Below the pieces are notes generated by a model that did not search any database, had not been told where the DNA came from, and worked only from the letters and a program-made list of their open reading frames with translations. A stretch of DNA of 56,222 bases, taken from contig JAAXUP010000007.1 in assembly GCA_013335935.1 (NCBI GenBank), positions 1 through 56,222 of the forward strand, in the 5' to 3' direction. The position numbers and the translations under genes are program-made. The stretch's first letter is position 1; each line of letters opens with the position of its first letter. This DNA is from Eubacteriaceae bacterium. GTDB lineage: Bacteria; Bacillota; Clostridia; Eubacteriales; Alkalibacteraceae. Below, one piece after another: positions 32,603-42,183 of the stretch.

Positions 32603-32739
32603 CTACTTGAATAGCGTCTCAGAGGGACCCAAGCGAGCTAGTCCACCTTTCCTAGTCCAAGAATAGCGTCTTCGACGCGTTATTCAAGTAGACCAGGAAA
32701 GTTTGGACCCCAGCAAGCTAGTCGAACTTTCCTGGTCTA
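32603..32739. repeat. Dispersed two-hairpin repeat, copy 1
   Basis: This composite holds a module-2 hairpin (GAATAGCGTC-ttc-GACGCGTTATTC, 32661-32685) and a module-1 hairpin with a 15-bp perfect stem (32689-32703 with 32725-32739) whose loop contains AGCAAGCTAGTCG. A half-copy of both lies at 32603-32659. Related copies are at 33606, 44801, 47024 and 56050. It fills most of the gap between the PHP gene and ymdB. Confidence 0.85.
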
Positions 32740-32774
32740 AAAAAAGCAAAAAGAACTTCCCAGCGCTTTTTGCT
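32739..32774 (-). terminator. Terminator after ymdB
   Basis: AGCAAAAAG/CTTTTTGCT stem (32745-32753 with 32766-32774) followed on the minus strand by TTTTTTTA. Confidence 0.85.
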
Positions 32775-32787
32775 TCAATTTTAATGC

Positions 32788-33588
32788 TTATTCTGTTGGT
32801 TCAGTAATCTCCGGATAATATTTAATAAAGTTCTGAATACAGGTACATTTCCCAGAAGCTTCATCAATCTCTGTTATAATTCCGTTTAGCTGCAGCATTC
32901 CATTTGCCAGTTCATATTTATTGGGCCTCTTGGTTTTCATACTTCTAATGATTATGTCCTTGTCCACCCCCAGGACCCCGTTCAATGGACCGGTCATTCC
33001 AATATCCGTTATATAACCGGTTCCATTTTCCAGGATTCTGTTGTCTGATGTCTGAACATGGGTATGCGTCCCGAAAACAAGAGATACTCTCCCATCCAGA
33101 TAATAGCCGATAGCAATTTTTTCGGCAGTCGCTTCTGCATGAAAATCCACGATTATAATTTGTACATCCTCATCAATTTCTTCAAGGATCTCATCAAACC
33201 TGAAAAACGGGCAGTCCAGACTCTTCATATATACTAAGCCGGACATGTTGATCACACAGACCTTATGTCCCTTCGCCTCAGCATAAGTATAGCCAAGTCC
33301 GGGACAGGGTTCCGGATAATTGGCAGGCCGGACAATCGTATCATATTCGTGAATGAATTTTTCAGTTTCCCTTTTATCCCATACATGGTTTCCCATGGTA
33401 ATAACGTCGATTCCAAGACTCAGGAGCTCATCGGCATTCTTCCTTGTAAGCCCGTTTCCACCTGAAGCATTCTCGCCATTGACGATGATCATATCTGCCT
33501 GATATTCTTTTTTAAGGTTAGAAAGCTCCTGGGCTATTAACGTCCTTCCTGGTCTGCCTACGATGTCTCCTATAACTAAAATCCTAAT
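32788..33588 (-). CDS. ymdB: YmdB-family metallophosphodiesterase, AUU start
   Basis: Calcineurin-like phosphodiesterase of 266 residues; Bacillus YmdB hydrolyses 2',3'- and 3',5'-cyclic nucleotides and affects biofilm choice. Metal-ligand motifs are RILVIGDIVGRPGR (residues 2-15), NGENASGG, MGNHVWD, DFHAEATAEK and FGTHTHVQT. The first ATG in frame, at 33492, would cut off the first metal-binding Asp. The homologous N-terminus begins at an ATT codon (33588) exactly 8 nt after AAAGGAGG, so I place the start there; a base error changing ATG to ATT is the alternative. It follows rny, the usual gene order in Firmicutes. Confidence 0.9.
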   Translation of the reverse strand: MRILVIGDIVGRPGRTLIAQELSNLKKEYQADMIIVNGENASGGNGLTRKNADELLSLGIDVITMGNHVWDKRETEKFIHEYDTIVRPANYPEPCPGLGYTYAEAKGHKVCVINMSGLVYMKSLDCPFFRFDEILEEIDEDVQIIIVDFHAEATAEKIAIGYYLDGRVSLVFGTHTHVQTSDNRILENGTGYITDIGMTGPLNGVLGVDKDIIIRSMKTKRPNKYELANGMLQLNGIITEIDEASGKCTCIQNFIKYYPEITEPTE

Positions 33589-33605
33589 TTGGATGGCCTC
33601 CTTTC

Positions 33606-33649
33606 GGAAAGTTTGTACCCCTGCGAGCTAGTCGAACTTTCCTGGTCTA
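33606..33649. repeat. Dispersed repeat, copy 2 (ymdB leader)
   Basis: Module-1 hairpin: GGAAAGTT (33606-33613) pairs with AACTTTCC (33635-33642) around the conserved GCGAGCTAGTCG loop. It ends directly before the ymdB Shine-Dalgarno sequence (33597-33604). Confidence 0.85.
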
Positions 33650-33675
33650 TAAAAAAAAGGAGATATGATCTCCTT
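33649..33675 (-). terminator. Terminator after rny
   Basis: AAGGAGAT/ATCTCCTT stem (33657-33664 with 33668-33675) followed on the minus strand by eight T; it overlaps the rny stop codon. Confidence 0.88.
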
Positions 33676-35224
33676 ATTTTGCATACTCAACTGTTCTGAT
33701 TTCTCTTATAACATTAACTTTTATCTGTCCAGGATAATCCATTTCTTCCTGGATCTTTGCTGCGATTTCTCTGGCTAACACGACCATTCCCAAATCATCA
33801 ACATGATCCGGTTTAACCATGATCCTTACCTCTCGTCCTGCCTGAATTGCAAAAGTTTTCTCGATACCATCGAAGGAATTTGCTATTTCTTCAAGTTTTT
33901 CAAGACGCTTGATATAGGATACCAAAGTTTCTCTTCTTGCTCCTGGTCTTGCTGCAGATATGGCATCTGCCGACTGAACAAGAACAGCTTCTATGGACTT
34001 AGCTTCCACATCTCCATGATGGGCTTCCACTGCATGAATCACCTGGGCTGATTCTTTGTATTTCTTTAAAAGATCTACTCCAATTTCAGTATGGGGACCT
34101 TCAACCTCGTGGTCAACGGCTTTTCCAAGGTCATGGAGAAGGCCTGCTCTTTTTGCTATCTTTGAATTGGCTCCGATTTCGTCTGCCATAATACCTGCAA
34201 GATGAGCTACTTCAATGGAATGTTTTAAAACATTCTGGCCGTAACTTGTCCTGAATTTAAGTCTGCCTAAAAGCTTGATCACTTCAGGATGAAGACCATG
34301 AATGCCTGTATCGAAACTAGCCTGTTCCCCAGCTTCCTTAATACCCTGTTCGACTTCTTTTTTTGCTTTTTCAACCATCTCTTCGATTCTCGCAGGATGG
34401 ATCCTGCCGTCGATGATCAGTTTTTCTAAAGCGACTCTTGCGACTTCTCTCCTGATAGGATCAAAGCCTGACAGGATGACAGCTTCAGGTGTATCATCTA
34501 TAATCAGATCGATACCAGTCAGCGTTTCAAGGGTACGGATATTCCTGCCCTCTCTGCCGATGATCCTTCCCTTCATTTCATCGTTTGGCAAGCTGACTAC
34601 CGATACGGTAGTCTCAGCGACATGGTCAGCTGCACATTTCTGAATAGCGTAGGAAACAATTTCTCTGGCATTTTTATCTGCTTCATCCTTTGCAGCCGCT
34701 TCCAGCTGTTTAATGAGGATTGCGGACTCTCTTCTTATCTTCTTCTCAACATCACTTAGCAAAATCTGACGAGCTTCATCGTACGAAAGCCCTGATATCC
34801 GTTCAAGTTCCTGAACTTCTTTTTCGACCATTTCTTTTAGTTCGACTTCTTTTGCTTTAAGTTCATTTAATTTACTTGCAATGTTATCTTCTTTAGTCTG
34901 GACCTGTTCGTTCCTCTTATCGATGCTTTCTTCCCGTTGTATCAATCTTCTTTCAAGTCTTTGTATTTCAGTTCTTCTATCTCTGTTTTCTTTTTCAACT
35001 TCAGCCCTGATATTGTGCGCTTCTTCTTTTGCATTGAAAAGCATTTCTTTTTTCTGTGTCTCAGCATCTTTCAAAGCATCTTCAACAATTTTATTTGCAG
35101 TCTCTTCTGCACTGTTTATTTTGCCTTCAGCGATATTTTTACGGAAAAAATAGCCTACTACAAAAGTAATTACTCCAACTGCACCAATAACAGGAATGAT
35201 GTAATTTCCTAAAGTCTCAATCAA
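33674..35224 (-). CDS. rny: Ribonuclease Y
   Basis: Membrane-bound endoribonuclease of 516 residues that initiates mRNA decay in Firmicutes. An N-terminal transmembrane helix (about 5-27) is followed by a long coiled coil (about 30-190). A KH domain ([15 protein letters not shown]) and an HD domain ([22 protein letters not shown]) come next, with a C-terminal RNase Y domain. Length and domain order match the family. The start codon is TTG at 35224, with AAAGGAGGT 7-8 nt upstream. Its own promoter lies at 35379-35407. Confidence 0.96.
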   Translation of the reverse strand: MIETLGNYIIPVIGAVGVITFVVGYFFRKNIAEGKINSAEETANKIVEDALKDAETQKKEMLFNAKEEAHNIRAEVEKENRDRRTEIQRLERRLIQREESIDKRNEQVQTKEDNIASKLNELKAKEVELKEMVEKEVQELERISGLSYDEARQILLSDVEKKIRRESAILIKQLEAAAKDEADKNAREIVSYAIQKCAADHVAETTVSVVSLPNDEMKGRIIGREGRNIRTLETLTGIDLIIDDTPEAVILSGFDPIRREVARVALEKLIIDGRIHPARIEEMVEKAKKEVEQGIKEAGEQASFDTGIHGLHPEVIKLLGRLKFRTSYGQNVLKHSIEVAHLAGIMADEIGANSKIAKRAGLLHDLGKAVDHEVEGPHTEIGVDLLKKYKESAQVIHAVEAHHGDVEAKSIEAVLVQSADAISAARPGARRETLVSYIKRLEKLEEIANSFDGIEKTFAIQAGREVRIMVKPDHVDDLGMVVLAREIAAKIQEEMDYPGQIKVNVIREIRTVEYAK

Positions 35225-35378
35225 TTGTTTACACCTCCTTTTATTTAGTTTTTGACAAAAAAATAAACCTGTTTCTCATTTGTTCTTTTGTGATGGTATT
35301 TTCATAATCAAATTTAGTATTTATGCAATGTCAAAATCATGTTTTTAAATTTGTAACATTACCATAAATAATAATATA

Positions 35379-35407
35379 ATTTTAACCTTTTTTGAAAGAA
35401 GTGTCAA
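35379..35407 (-). promoter_or_regulatory. Promoter of rny
   Basis: Minus strand TTGACA (35402-35407) and TAAAAT (35379-35384), 17-bp spacer; the leader is about 150 nt. Confidence 0.7.
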
Positions 35408-35441
35408 GATGATTATCGGTTGTGCCAATTGGGCATAAATT

Positions 35442-35474
35442 AAGACATGAGCAGCGATTGCTGCTCATGTCTTT
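35442..35474 (-). terminator. Terminator after recA
   Basis: A near-perfect stem of about 14 bp (AAGACATGAGCAGC paired with GCTGCTCATGTCTT), 4-nt loop, with a modest TTAATTTAT tract on the minus strand. Confidence 0.8.
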
Positions 35475-35488
35475 TAATTTTTCAGATG

Positions 35489-36511
35489 CTAACTGCTGAT
35501 GGACTCTTCAACCGCAGCTGGTTTCTTATTCAAATGGAAATGCTCTCTTATCAGCATTTCAATTTCTTTGCAAATCTCAGGATTTTCTTTAAGGTAGATC
35601 TTTGCATTCTCTCTTCCCTGACCCATTCGCTGATCATTAAAGGAATACCACGCTCCGGATTTGTTCACAATGTCAACAGTGCTTCCAACGTCAAGGATGT
35701 CCCCTTCCCTGGATATGCCCTCGCCATACATGATGTCAAATTCCGCAGTTTTAAATGGTGGCGCCATCTTGTTCTTAGCAACTTTAACTCGGGTCCTGTT
35801 ACCAATCATTTCCTGTCCTGATTTTAGTGTATCGATCCTTCGAACATCCAGTCTGACGGATGCATAGAATTTAAGGGCTCTGCCCCCGGATGTTGTTTCA
35901 GGGCTTCCAAACATTACTCCGACTTTTTCTCTCAGCTGATTGATGAATATCGCCGTTGTATTGGATTTATTGATACATCCGGTAAGTTTCCTCAATGCCT
36001 GGGACATAAGCCTTGCCTGAAGGCCTACATGGGTATCTCCCATTTCTCCTTCTATTTCCGCTCTGGGTACCAGGGCTGCTACAGAGTCGACGACGACAAC
36101 ATCGATTGCCCCGCTTCGCACCAGTGCTTCGCAAATCTCCAGTGCTTGTTCTCCTGTATCCGGCTGGGATACGATAAGATTATCGATATCTACACCAAGG
36201 GCTTTTGCATAAGTTGGATCCAGCGCATGCTCGGCATCTATAAAAGCTGCATTTCCACCATTTTTCTGAGCTGATGCGATGATATGAAGTGCGACAGTAG
36301 TCTTTCCTGAAGATTCAGGACCATAGATTTCTACGACTCTTCCTCTTGGTACTCCGCCAATACCCAACGCGATATCAAGTCCAATGGAGGTTGTTGATAT
36401 GACGTCTATATTCATTTTTGCCGACTGCTCACCCAGTTTCATGACTGAGCCTTTTCCGAATTGTTTTTCGATCTGATTTAGTGCCATTTGTAACGCTTTG
36501 TCTTTTTCCAT
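35489..36511 (-). CDS. recA: Recombinase RecA
   Basis: ATP-dependent strand-exchange protein, about 340 residues, that also triggers LexA self-cleavage. It has Walker A GPESSGKT, the MAW motif region [20 protein letters not shown] (Walker B), loop L1 [10 protein letters not shown] and loop L2 with [19 protein letters not shown]. The start is not certain: ATG at 36511 (after CGGGA) or 36514 is preferred by family length; the frame opens at a GTG at 36538. The promoter carries a LexA box, so SOS control is expected. Confidence 0.96.
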   Translation of the reverse strand: MEKDKALQMALNQIEKQFGKGSVMKLGEQSAKMNIDVISTTSIGLDIALGIGGVPRGRVVEIYGPESSGKTTVALHIIASAQKNGGNAAFIDAEHALDPTYAKALGVDIDNLIVSQPDTGEQALEICEALVRSGAIDVVVVDSVAALVPRAEIEGEMGDTHVGLQARLMSQALRKLTGCINKSNTTAIFINQLREKVGVMFGSPETTSGGRALKFYASVRLDVRRIDTLKSGQEMIGNRTRVKVAKNKMAPPFKTAEFDIMYGEGISREGDILDVGSTVDIVNKSGAWYSFNDQRMGQGRENAKIYLKENPEICKEIEMLIREHFHLNKKPAAVEESISS

Positions 36512-36562
36512 CATTTGATCCCGAATATTTCGGTTCACATCCTTTCGATGTTTTACATCAAC

Positions 36563-36576
36563 AGAACATCTGTTCT
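36563..36576 (-). promoter_or_regulatory. LexA (DinR) box of recA
   Basis: AGAACATCTGTTCT is a palindrome matching the Gram-positive GAAC-N4-GTTC consensus. It lies just downstream of the recA -10 box. Confidence 0.85.
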
Positions 36577-36581
36577 GATTA

Positions 36582-36610
36582 ATTATATATTATGGTTCTT
36601 TGTAAGTCAA
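36582..36610 (-). promoter_or_regulatory. Promoter of recA
   Basis: Minus strand TTGACT (36605-36610) and TATAAT (36582-36587), 17-bp spacer; the -35 box overlaps the end of cinA. Confidence 0.85.
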
Positions 36611-37842
36611 CCTTTTTTTAATTTCTTTCTGATGAGATTAAGGGACATGGCCGCAGTTTTCATCTGAACTCTCTGACGTCCGCCGCTTATGTGATATTCC
36701 TCGATTTCATATATGCCATTATGGTAAATCCCAATATAAACCAAACCGACAGGCTTAGCTGTTGTCCCTCCATCCGGTCCGGCGACACCTGTGGTTGCAA
36801 TGGCCATATCCGTTTTATTTCTTTTAACAAGACCCTGAAGCATCTCTTCTGCGCATTCCCGGCTTACGGCTCCAAAAGTGTCTAAAGTCTCTTTTCTGAC
36901 CCCAAGATAATCTATTTTTGACTCATTGGAATAGCAGACGATCCCGCTGTGCAGACATTTGGAGATTCCGGGTATTTCAGTAAGCCTGCTTAATATCAGT
37001 CCGCCGGTGCAGGATTCCGCAACAGATAAAGTCGTTCCTGAATCAATTAGCAGATCAGCAACCACCTGATTTAACGATATATCCTCTCTTGCGTAAATAT
37101 TATCTTTTAACCTTTCTGATATGATTACATCATATTTGCGAAGGAATTCTTCGGCTTCCTCCTCGCTTTTCGCATTAGCCGTGACCCGCAGGAGTACTTC
37201 GTCAGGCTTTGCGTAGGTCGCAATGGTTGGATTCGTCTGATTGTCGATAATATCCAGCAACATATCCTCCAGAGCAGATTCCCCTACCCCAGAAACTTTG
37301 TAATAATACGAATAAAACTTATCGGGACTTTTACTTAAAAGGTAGGGATAAACAAAATCTCTGAACATCGGGATCAGTTCCCTGGGTGGACCTGGGAGAA
37401 GTATGAAGATTTTTTCGTCTTTTTCGATCAGGACTCCCGGAGCGGTTCCATTGTTGTTGGGAATGATATGTGAACCTTCCGGCATGTATGCCTGTTTCAG
37501 ATTATTATCTGTCATTTTTGATGACACGCTGTTGAAAAAGGATAAAAGCTTGTCATAGCTTTCTGTGTGCAGCTCCATCTTGAGTCCAAGAAGTTTTGCA
37601 ACACTTTCTTTTGTGAGGTCGTCCTGTGTTGGCCCGAGACCTCCTGTTAAGATGATCAGATCAGAGCGTTCAATTGATTTTTTAAGAATTTCCATCAATC
37701 TGTCACCATTATCCCCTACAGTTGTCTGATAATATACACTGATTCCGGCTGATGACAGTTCCTTGCTGATATATTGGGCATTGGTATTTAAAATATCCCC
37801 AATGAGAATTTCTGTTCCTACATTTACGATTTCGCCTCTCAC
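36607..37842 (-). CDS. cinA: CinA-family protein (competence/damage-inducible)
   Basis: A 411-residue two-domain protein. The N-terminal COG1058 nucleotide-diphosphatase domain of MoaB-like fold has ILTGGLGPTQDDLTKE and LPGPPREL. The C-terminal domain (about 250-411) is a nicotinamide-nucleotide amidase domain with SVAESCTGGLILSRLT and GVAGPDGGT. The family links to NAD recycling and to competence, and lies next to recA in many Firmicutes, as here. The gene ends 18 bp after a 3' lysine-rich tail and starts 12 bp after pgsA. Confidence 0.94.
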   Translation of the reverse strand: MRGEIVNVGTEILIGDILNTNAQYISKELSSAGISVYYQTTVGDNGDRLMEILKKSIERSDLIILTGGLGPTQDDLTKESVAKLLGLKMELHTESYDKLLSFFNSVSSKMTDNNLKQAYMPEGSHIIPNNNGTAPGVLIEKDEKIFILLPGPPRELIPMFRDFVYPYLLSKSPDKFYSYYYKVSGVGESALEDMLLDIIDNQTNPTIATYAKPDEVLLRVTANAKSEEEAEEFLRKYDVIISERLKDNIYAREDISLNQVVADLLIDSGTTLSVAESCTGGLILSRLTEIPGISKCLHSGIVCYSNESKIDYLGVRKETLDTFGAVSRECAEEMLQGLVKRNKTDMAIATTGVAGPDGGTTAKPVGLVYIGIYHNGIYEIEEYHISGGRQRVQMKTAAMSLNLIRKKLKKG

Positions 37843-37854
37843 TATTTAACCTCC

Positions 37855-38397
37855 CTATGACATATGGCTGAAAACTTTTCTGTTCAGCCAGAAATAATCT
37901 GCACCTGAAATAATGGTAAATATGACTGCAAGAATCATGGCAATATTGCTGAAAGGAAAATTGAACAGACTAAAAGGATAATTATCAAAAAGCATGCTAA
38001 CAATTGCCACCATCTGCGTTATTGTCTTGATTTTTCCCCATCCGCTTGCTGCGATCACAATTCCGTCCGACGCCGCAAGTGTCCTGAGCCCAGTTACAGC
38101 AAATTCCCTTGCGATGATCACGATGGCGATCCAGGAGGAAATATAGGATTTTTCCACAAGTACAATCAAAGCGGAGCACACCAGAAGTTTATCCGCCAGT
38201 GGATCCATAAATTTTCCAAAGGTAGTGATCAGGTTGTATTTCCTTGCGATCTGTCCGTCCAGCATGTCTGTCAAGGACGCTATAATGAACACGACAGCGC
38301 CAATTAATTGACCATATTTGATGTCAGACAGGAAAAAATAGATAAAGAATGGGACCAGTAGGACTCTTAACAGGGTAAGTTTATTCGGCAGATTCAT
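37855..38397 (-). CDS. pgsA: CDP-diacylglycerol-glycerol-3-P phosphatidyltransferase
   Basis: Integral membrane enzyme of 180 residues that makes phosphatidylglycerol phosphate, the first step to phosphatidylglycerol. The CDP-alcohol phosphotransferase motif is complete: DMLDGQIARK followed by GKFMDPLADK, with the DG-AR-G-D-D residues. Several membrane helices follow. It starts inside the end of rimO (17-bp overlap) with GGAGAG upstream, so it is translationally coupled. Confidence 0.95.
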   Translation of the reverse strand: MNLPNKLTLLRVLLVPFFIYFFLSDIKYGQLIGAVVFIIASLTDMLDGQIARKYNLITTFGKFMDPLADKLLVCSALIVLVEKSYISSWIAIVIIAREFAVTGLRTLAASDGIVIAASGWGKIKTITQMVAIVSMLFDNYPFSLFNFPFSNIAMILAVIFTIISGADYFWLNRKVFSHMS

Positions 38398-39721
38398 CTT
38401 CTATCTCTCCTATTAAATCAAATTCTATGGCATTTGTTATTTTAACCTGGCAAAACGATCCGATTTCAAGGGGTCTGCTGCTTTGAACATAGACGACTCC
38501 ATCGACTTCAGGGGCATCCATCCAGGTACGTCCGATATATTCACCTTCCGATTCACTTTCGATCAGTACATCAAAGAATTGCCCAATATATTCTTCCATG
38601 ATCTCTTTGGATACGACCTTCTGAACCTCCATGGCTGCAAACTGTCTTAGTTCTTTGATATTGTCTGGTATCTGATCTGTCATTTTTGCAGCGGCTGTTC
38701 CTTCTTCCCGGGAATAGTCGAATACCCCAAGTTTGTCTATCCTTAGTTCCTTAATGGACTCAAGCATCTTTTCATGCTCTTCTATGGTTTCTCCAGGAAA
38801 TCCTGCGATCATTGTAGATCGAATGATGATATCAGGAATTTCTTTCCTGAGTTTTTTAATCAAATCAAAAATGCTTTTCTTGTCAGTTCTTCTTCCCATC
38901 AGCTTCAGTATCCTGTCTTCCGTATGCTGCAGCGGAATGTCGATATAATGAAGGATCTTTTTACCGTTTTTCATGGTTTCTATTAATCGGTCGTCTATAT
39001 TTTCGGGATAGGCATACATGACCCGGATCCACTCTATCCCTGCAATTTTGTCCAGTTCAAGGAGAAGATCGCTAAGCATCCGTTTTTCATACAAATCGAT
39101 ACCGTACATGGTTGTATCCTGAGCAATCAGAATAATTTCCTTTGTTCCTTTTTCTGCCAGGGCTTTTACTTCCTTCACAATGTTTCCCATTTTCCGGCTT
39201 CTATACTTTCCCCTCAACTTAGGGATTATGCAGTACGTGCAGTGATTATCGCAGCCTTCCGCGATTTTTACATAAGCGGTGTAAGAGGCTGTTGAAATCT
39301 TCCTGGGTAGTTCTTCGTCAAAATCGATGTCAATATTGCCGAAGCTTACAACCTTCTCACCCTTGTTCTGGATATTCTGAATAATATCCACAATTTTCTT
39401 ATAGTCTCCTGTCCCGATCACAGCATCCAGTTCAGGTATTGCCTCCATGAGCTCCTTATTGTATCTTTCGCTCAGACACCCAGTGGCTATGAGGCCTTTC
39501 AGCTGGCCATTTGTCTTGTACTGAGCCATCTCAAGAATCGTATCGATTGACTCTTCTTTAGCGGCTTCAATAAACCCGCAGGTATTGACAACAATGTAAT
39601 CTGCATTTTCACATTCTCCAGAAACATTGAATTTATTTTTATCCAGAAGACCCATCATTATTTCCGCGTCTACCAGATTCTTTGAGCAGCCCAGTGAAAC
39701 CATTGCTACTTTTACATTCAT
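38381..39721 (-). CDS. rimO: Ribosomal protein S12 methylthiotransferase RimO
   Basis: Radical SAM methylthiotransferase of 446 residues modifying an Asp of ribosomal protein S12. It has the N-terminal UPF0004 domain (MVSLGCSKNLVDAE; further cluster Cys in NTCGF and TGCLSERY), the radical SAM CxxxCxxC in GCDNHCTYCIIPKLRG and a C-terminal TRAM domain. The SKNLVDAE segment separates RimO from MiaB. It lies between ftsK and pgsA. Confidence 0.95.
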   Translation of the reverse strand: MNVKVAMVSLGCSKNLVDAEIMMGLLDKNKFNVSGECENADYIVVNTCGFIEAAKEESIDTILEMAQYKTNGQLKGLIATGCLSERYNKELMEAIPELDAVIGTGDYKKIVDIIQNIQNKGEKVVSFGNIDIDFDEELPRKISTASYTAYVKIAEGCDNHCTYCIIPKLRGKYRSRKMGNIVKEVKALAEKGTKEIILIAQDTTMYGIDLYEKRMLSDLLLELDKIAGIEWIRVMYAYPENIDDRLIETMKNGKKILHYIDIPLQHTEDRILKLMGRRTDKKSIFDLIKKLRKEIPDIIIRSTMIAGFPGETIEEHEKMLESIKELRIDKLGVFDYSREEGTAAAKMTDQIPDNIKELRQFAAMEVQKVVSKEIMEEYIGQFFDVLIESESEGEYIGRTWMDAPEVDGVVYVQSSRPLEIGSFCQVKITNAIEFDLIGEIEDESAE

Positions 39722-39780
39722 TTGATCACCAATTTTCTTTCTTAATAATTAAATACATGCTTAAATGCTCCACCTAACCG

Positions 39781-42132
39781 CTATTCAGCCGTTTCCTCCG
39801 GCGGTGCCAGGTCGGCCCGGTCCACCAGAACTTTTCTGGGTTTGCTTCCTTCAGGACCTGAAATGATGCCTCGTTGCTCCATTTCATCGATGAGTCTTCC
39901 GGCTCTTGAATAGCCTACCCTTAACCTTCGTTGAAGATGGGAAGTCGAGACCGAACCGGCTTCCAGCGCGATTTCTATGGCTTTCGGAAGCATATCATCT
40001 TCGAAATCATCATCTTGGGGTGCATTGACTTCCTTTATCTCTTCAATAACCTTCTCGCTGTATTCCGCCTGAGCATTTTTTTTAACAAATTCGACGACAT
40101 TTTCTACTTCTTTATCTGAAATATAAGTTCCCTGGATCCTCATGGGTTTTGGTTCCCCGACAGGATAAAAGAGCATGTCTCCTCTGCCAAGAAGTTTTTC
40201 CGCACCCCCCATATCCAGTATGGTTCTTGAATCCATCATTGAAGAAACCGCAAAGGACACTCTCGAGGGAATATTCGCTTTAATAAGTCCTGTAATAACA
40301 TCCACTGAGGGTCTTTGTGTGGCAAGGACCAAATGGATGCCTGCCGCTCTGGCTAGCTGAGCTAGCCTGCAGATGGAATTTTCCACTTCTCTGGGTGAAA
40401 CCATCATAAGGTCTGCCAGCTCGTCTATAATAATAACGATCCTTGGCATTGCAAGGCCATTTTTCTCTTTTGTCACCTCATTGTATCTGATGATGTCTCT
40501 GACTCCGGCATTTTTAAAGGATTTATATCGTTCAGTCATTTCTCTGATTGCCCAGTTCAGGGCTCCCGCAGCATGCTTCGGATCCGTAACTACCGGGATA
40601 AGAAGATGAGGGATCCCATTATAATTATTAAGCTCAACCATTTTAGGATCTATTAAAATCAATTTTACTTCTTCAGGAGAAGCTTTGTATAGTATGCTTA
40701 TGATTATGCTGTTGATGCAAACGCTTTTACCTGAGCCTGTTGCACCAGCGATGAGCATATGAGGCATTTTCGATATATCGGCGACAACTGCAGAGCCTGA
40801 CAACTTTTTACCTAAGGCAAAGGAGATCTTGCTTTTGCTGCCGGCAAATACAGAACTCTCTATGATTTCCCTGATATGGACAACGTCTGTATTTTTATTG
40901 GGCACTTCGATGCCGATTGCAGCCTTGCCTGGTATGGGAGCTTCGATCCTCACATCTGAGGTAGCAAGACTAAGGGCTAAATCATTGGAAAGGTTCACGA
41001 TCCGGCTTACCTTGACCCCTGGTTCAGGCTGGAGTTCATACCTTGTAACGCTTGGTCCCACAGATACCTCTGATATTTTTGCTTTGATACCAAAATCGGC
41101 CAGCGTTTTTTCAAGTAGCCTGGCATTGGCCATGACTTCCTTCTTATTGCTGGAACTTCCTTCATTTGATACATTGTCCAGAAGACTAAGAGAAGGAAAT
41201 TGATAATCCGCTTTTAAGGGATCTGCTGCTGCTATGCTGATTTCTACCTCGGCTGAACTTTTATCATTTGGCTTCATTGATTTTTCAGACTTCTGGTTAG
41301 GTTTATGTGTCTTTATTTCATCAAGGATTTCTCCTGTTTCGGGATCTGCCTTTATATTTCCAAATTTACCACCGGAAAACTTGATTTCCTTTTGCTTGCT
41401 TTCCTCTGACATAAGACCTGATATAGCTGCAGATTCTTCTTTCCCCTGGATATTCTTAGGTCTTATTTCGGAATAGTCAAGAATTTTTACTTTCTTGTCC
41501 TCCTGCAAAGCTGCAGATTGAGCCAATTTTACCGATTTTTCATGATTTTTTGCCTGCAGCATTTCTTTTTGTGTATTGATCTTATCTCTTCCATGGATGA
41601 AATGCTCATATATGGATTTTTGTGTAACCAGTACCACAGAAATCAACCCTAGAAATACCATTAAAATATATGTACCCGTCAATGAAAATAATTTAACAGA
41701 AAATGAGGCAAACAAGGTTCCTAAAAACCCTCCCCCTTTTTTTGCGCTGTATCCGTAGGAAAAAAGTTCCCTGGAAAAAACATTTTCCAGCAACTGTTTG
41801 TCTATAATAGCGAAGAGCATGCCAAATACCATAATGACAAGTACCATCGTAATAATTATTCTCTTTATTGTTCCCTTTTCCTTCACGGCAATCAAAATAA
41901 TACCGAAAAGAATCAGAAAAACAGCAAAAATATAGCCACTTTTGCCAAATAGAAAGGCAGTTACACTTTTAAGCACATTGCCTATCGATCCAGCATTTTC
42001 TACCGACAGGCAATTCAGCATGAAAATCCCTGAAAACAGGATGACAAGCGCAGCAATATCTTTGATTATTTTATTTTTATTTTCATTTTTTTTACCGGCT
42101 TTGCTATTTTTCTTATTTATCCCGGTCCTCAC
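39781..42132 (-). CDS. ftsK: DNA translocase FtsK/SpoIIIE
   Basis: Septal DNA pump of 783 residues. The N-terminal third has four membrane helices (about 30-180), then a charged linker (about 200-310), the motor domain with Walker A AGATGSGKSVC and Walker B IVIIIDELADLM, and a C-terminal winged-helix gamma domain (STSHLQRRLRVGYSRAGRLIDEME) that reads KOPS/SRS sequences. The start is a GTG at 42132, 8 nt after AAGGTGG; the GTG at 42144 lies inside that site. Whether it acts in vegetative division, sporulation or both cannot be told. Confidence 0.95.
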   Translation of the reverse strand: MRTGINKKNSKAGKKNENKNKIIKDIAALVILFSGIFMLNCLSVENAGSIGNVLKSVTAFLFGKSGYIFAVFLILFGIILIAVKEKGTIKRIIITMVLVIMVFGMLFAIIDKQLLENVFSRELFSYGYSAKKGGGFLGTLFASFSVKLFSLTGTYILMVFLGLISVVLVTQKSIYEHFIHGRDKINTQKEMLQAKNHEKSVKLAQSAALQEDKKVKILDYSEIRPKNIQGKEESAAISGLMSEESKQKEIKFSGGKFGNIKADPETGEILDEIKTHKPNQKSEKSMKPNDKSSAEVEISIAAADPLKADYQFPSLSLLDNVSNEGSSSNKKEVMANARLLEKTLADFGIKAKISEVSVGPSVTRYELQPEPGVKVSRIVNLSNDLALSLATSDVRIEAPIPGKAAIGIEVPNKNTDVVHIREIIESSVFAGSKSKISFALGKKLSGSAVVADISKMPHMLIAGATGSGKSVCINSIIISILYKASPEEVKLILIDPKMVELNNYNGIPHLLIPVVTDPKHAAGALNWAIREMTERYKSFKNAGVRDIIRYNEVTKEKNGLAMPRIVIIIDELADLMMVSPREVENSICRLAQLARAAGIHLVLATQRPSVDVITGLIKANIPSRVSFAVSSMMDSRTILDMGGAEKLLGRGDMLFYPVGEPKPMRIQGTYISDKEVENVVEFVKKNAQAEYSEKVIEEIKEVNAPQDDDFEDDMLPKAIEIALEAGSVSTSHLQRRLRVGYSRAGRLIDEMEQRGIISGPEGSKPRKVLVDRADLAPPEETAE

Positions 42133-42183
42133 ATATAAAACCACCTTACAGATTAAACTTGCAGATCTTTTTAGATATTAACT

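Noticed and set aside
33492-33492. ATG at 33492 as the ymdB start
   Set aside because: It would remove about 32 conserved residues including the first metal-binding Asp, and no ribosome binding site precedes it.
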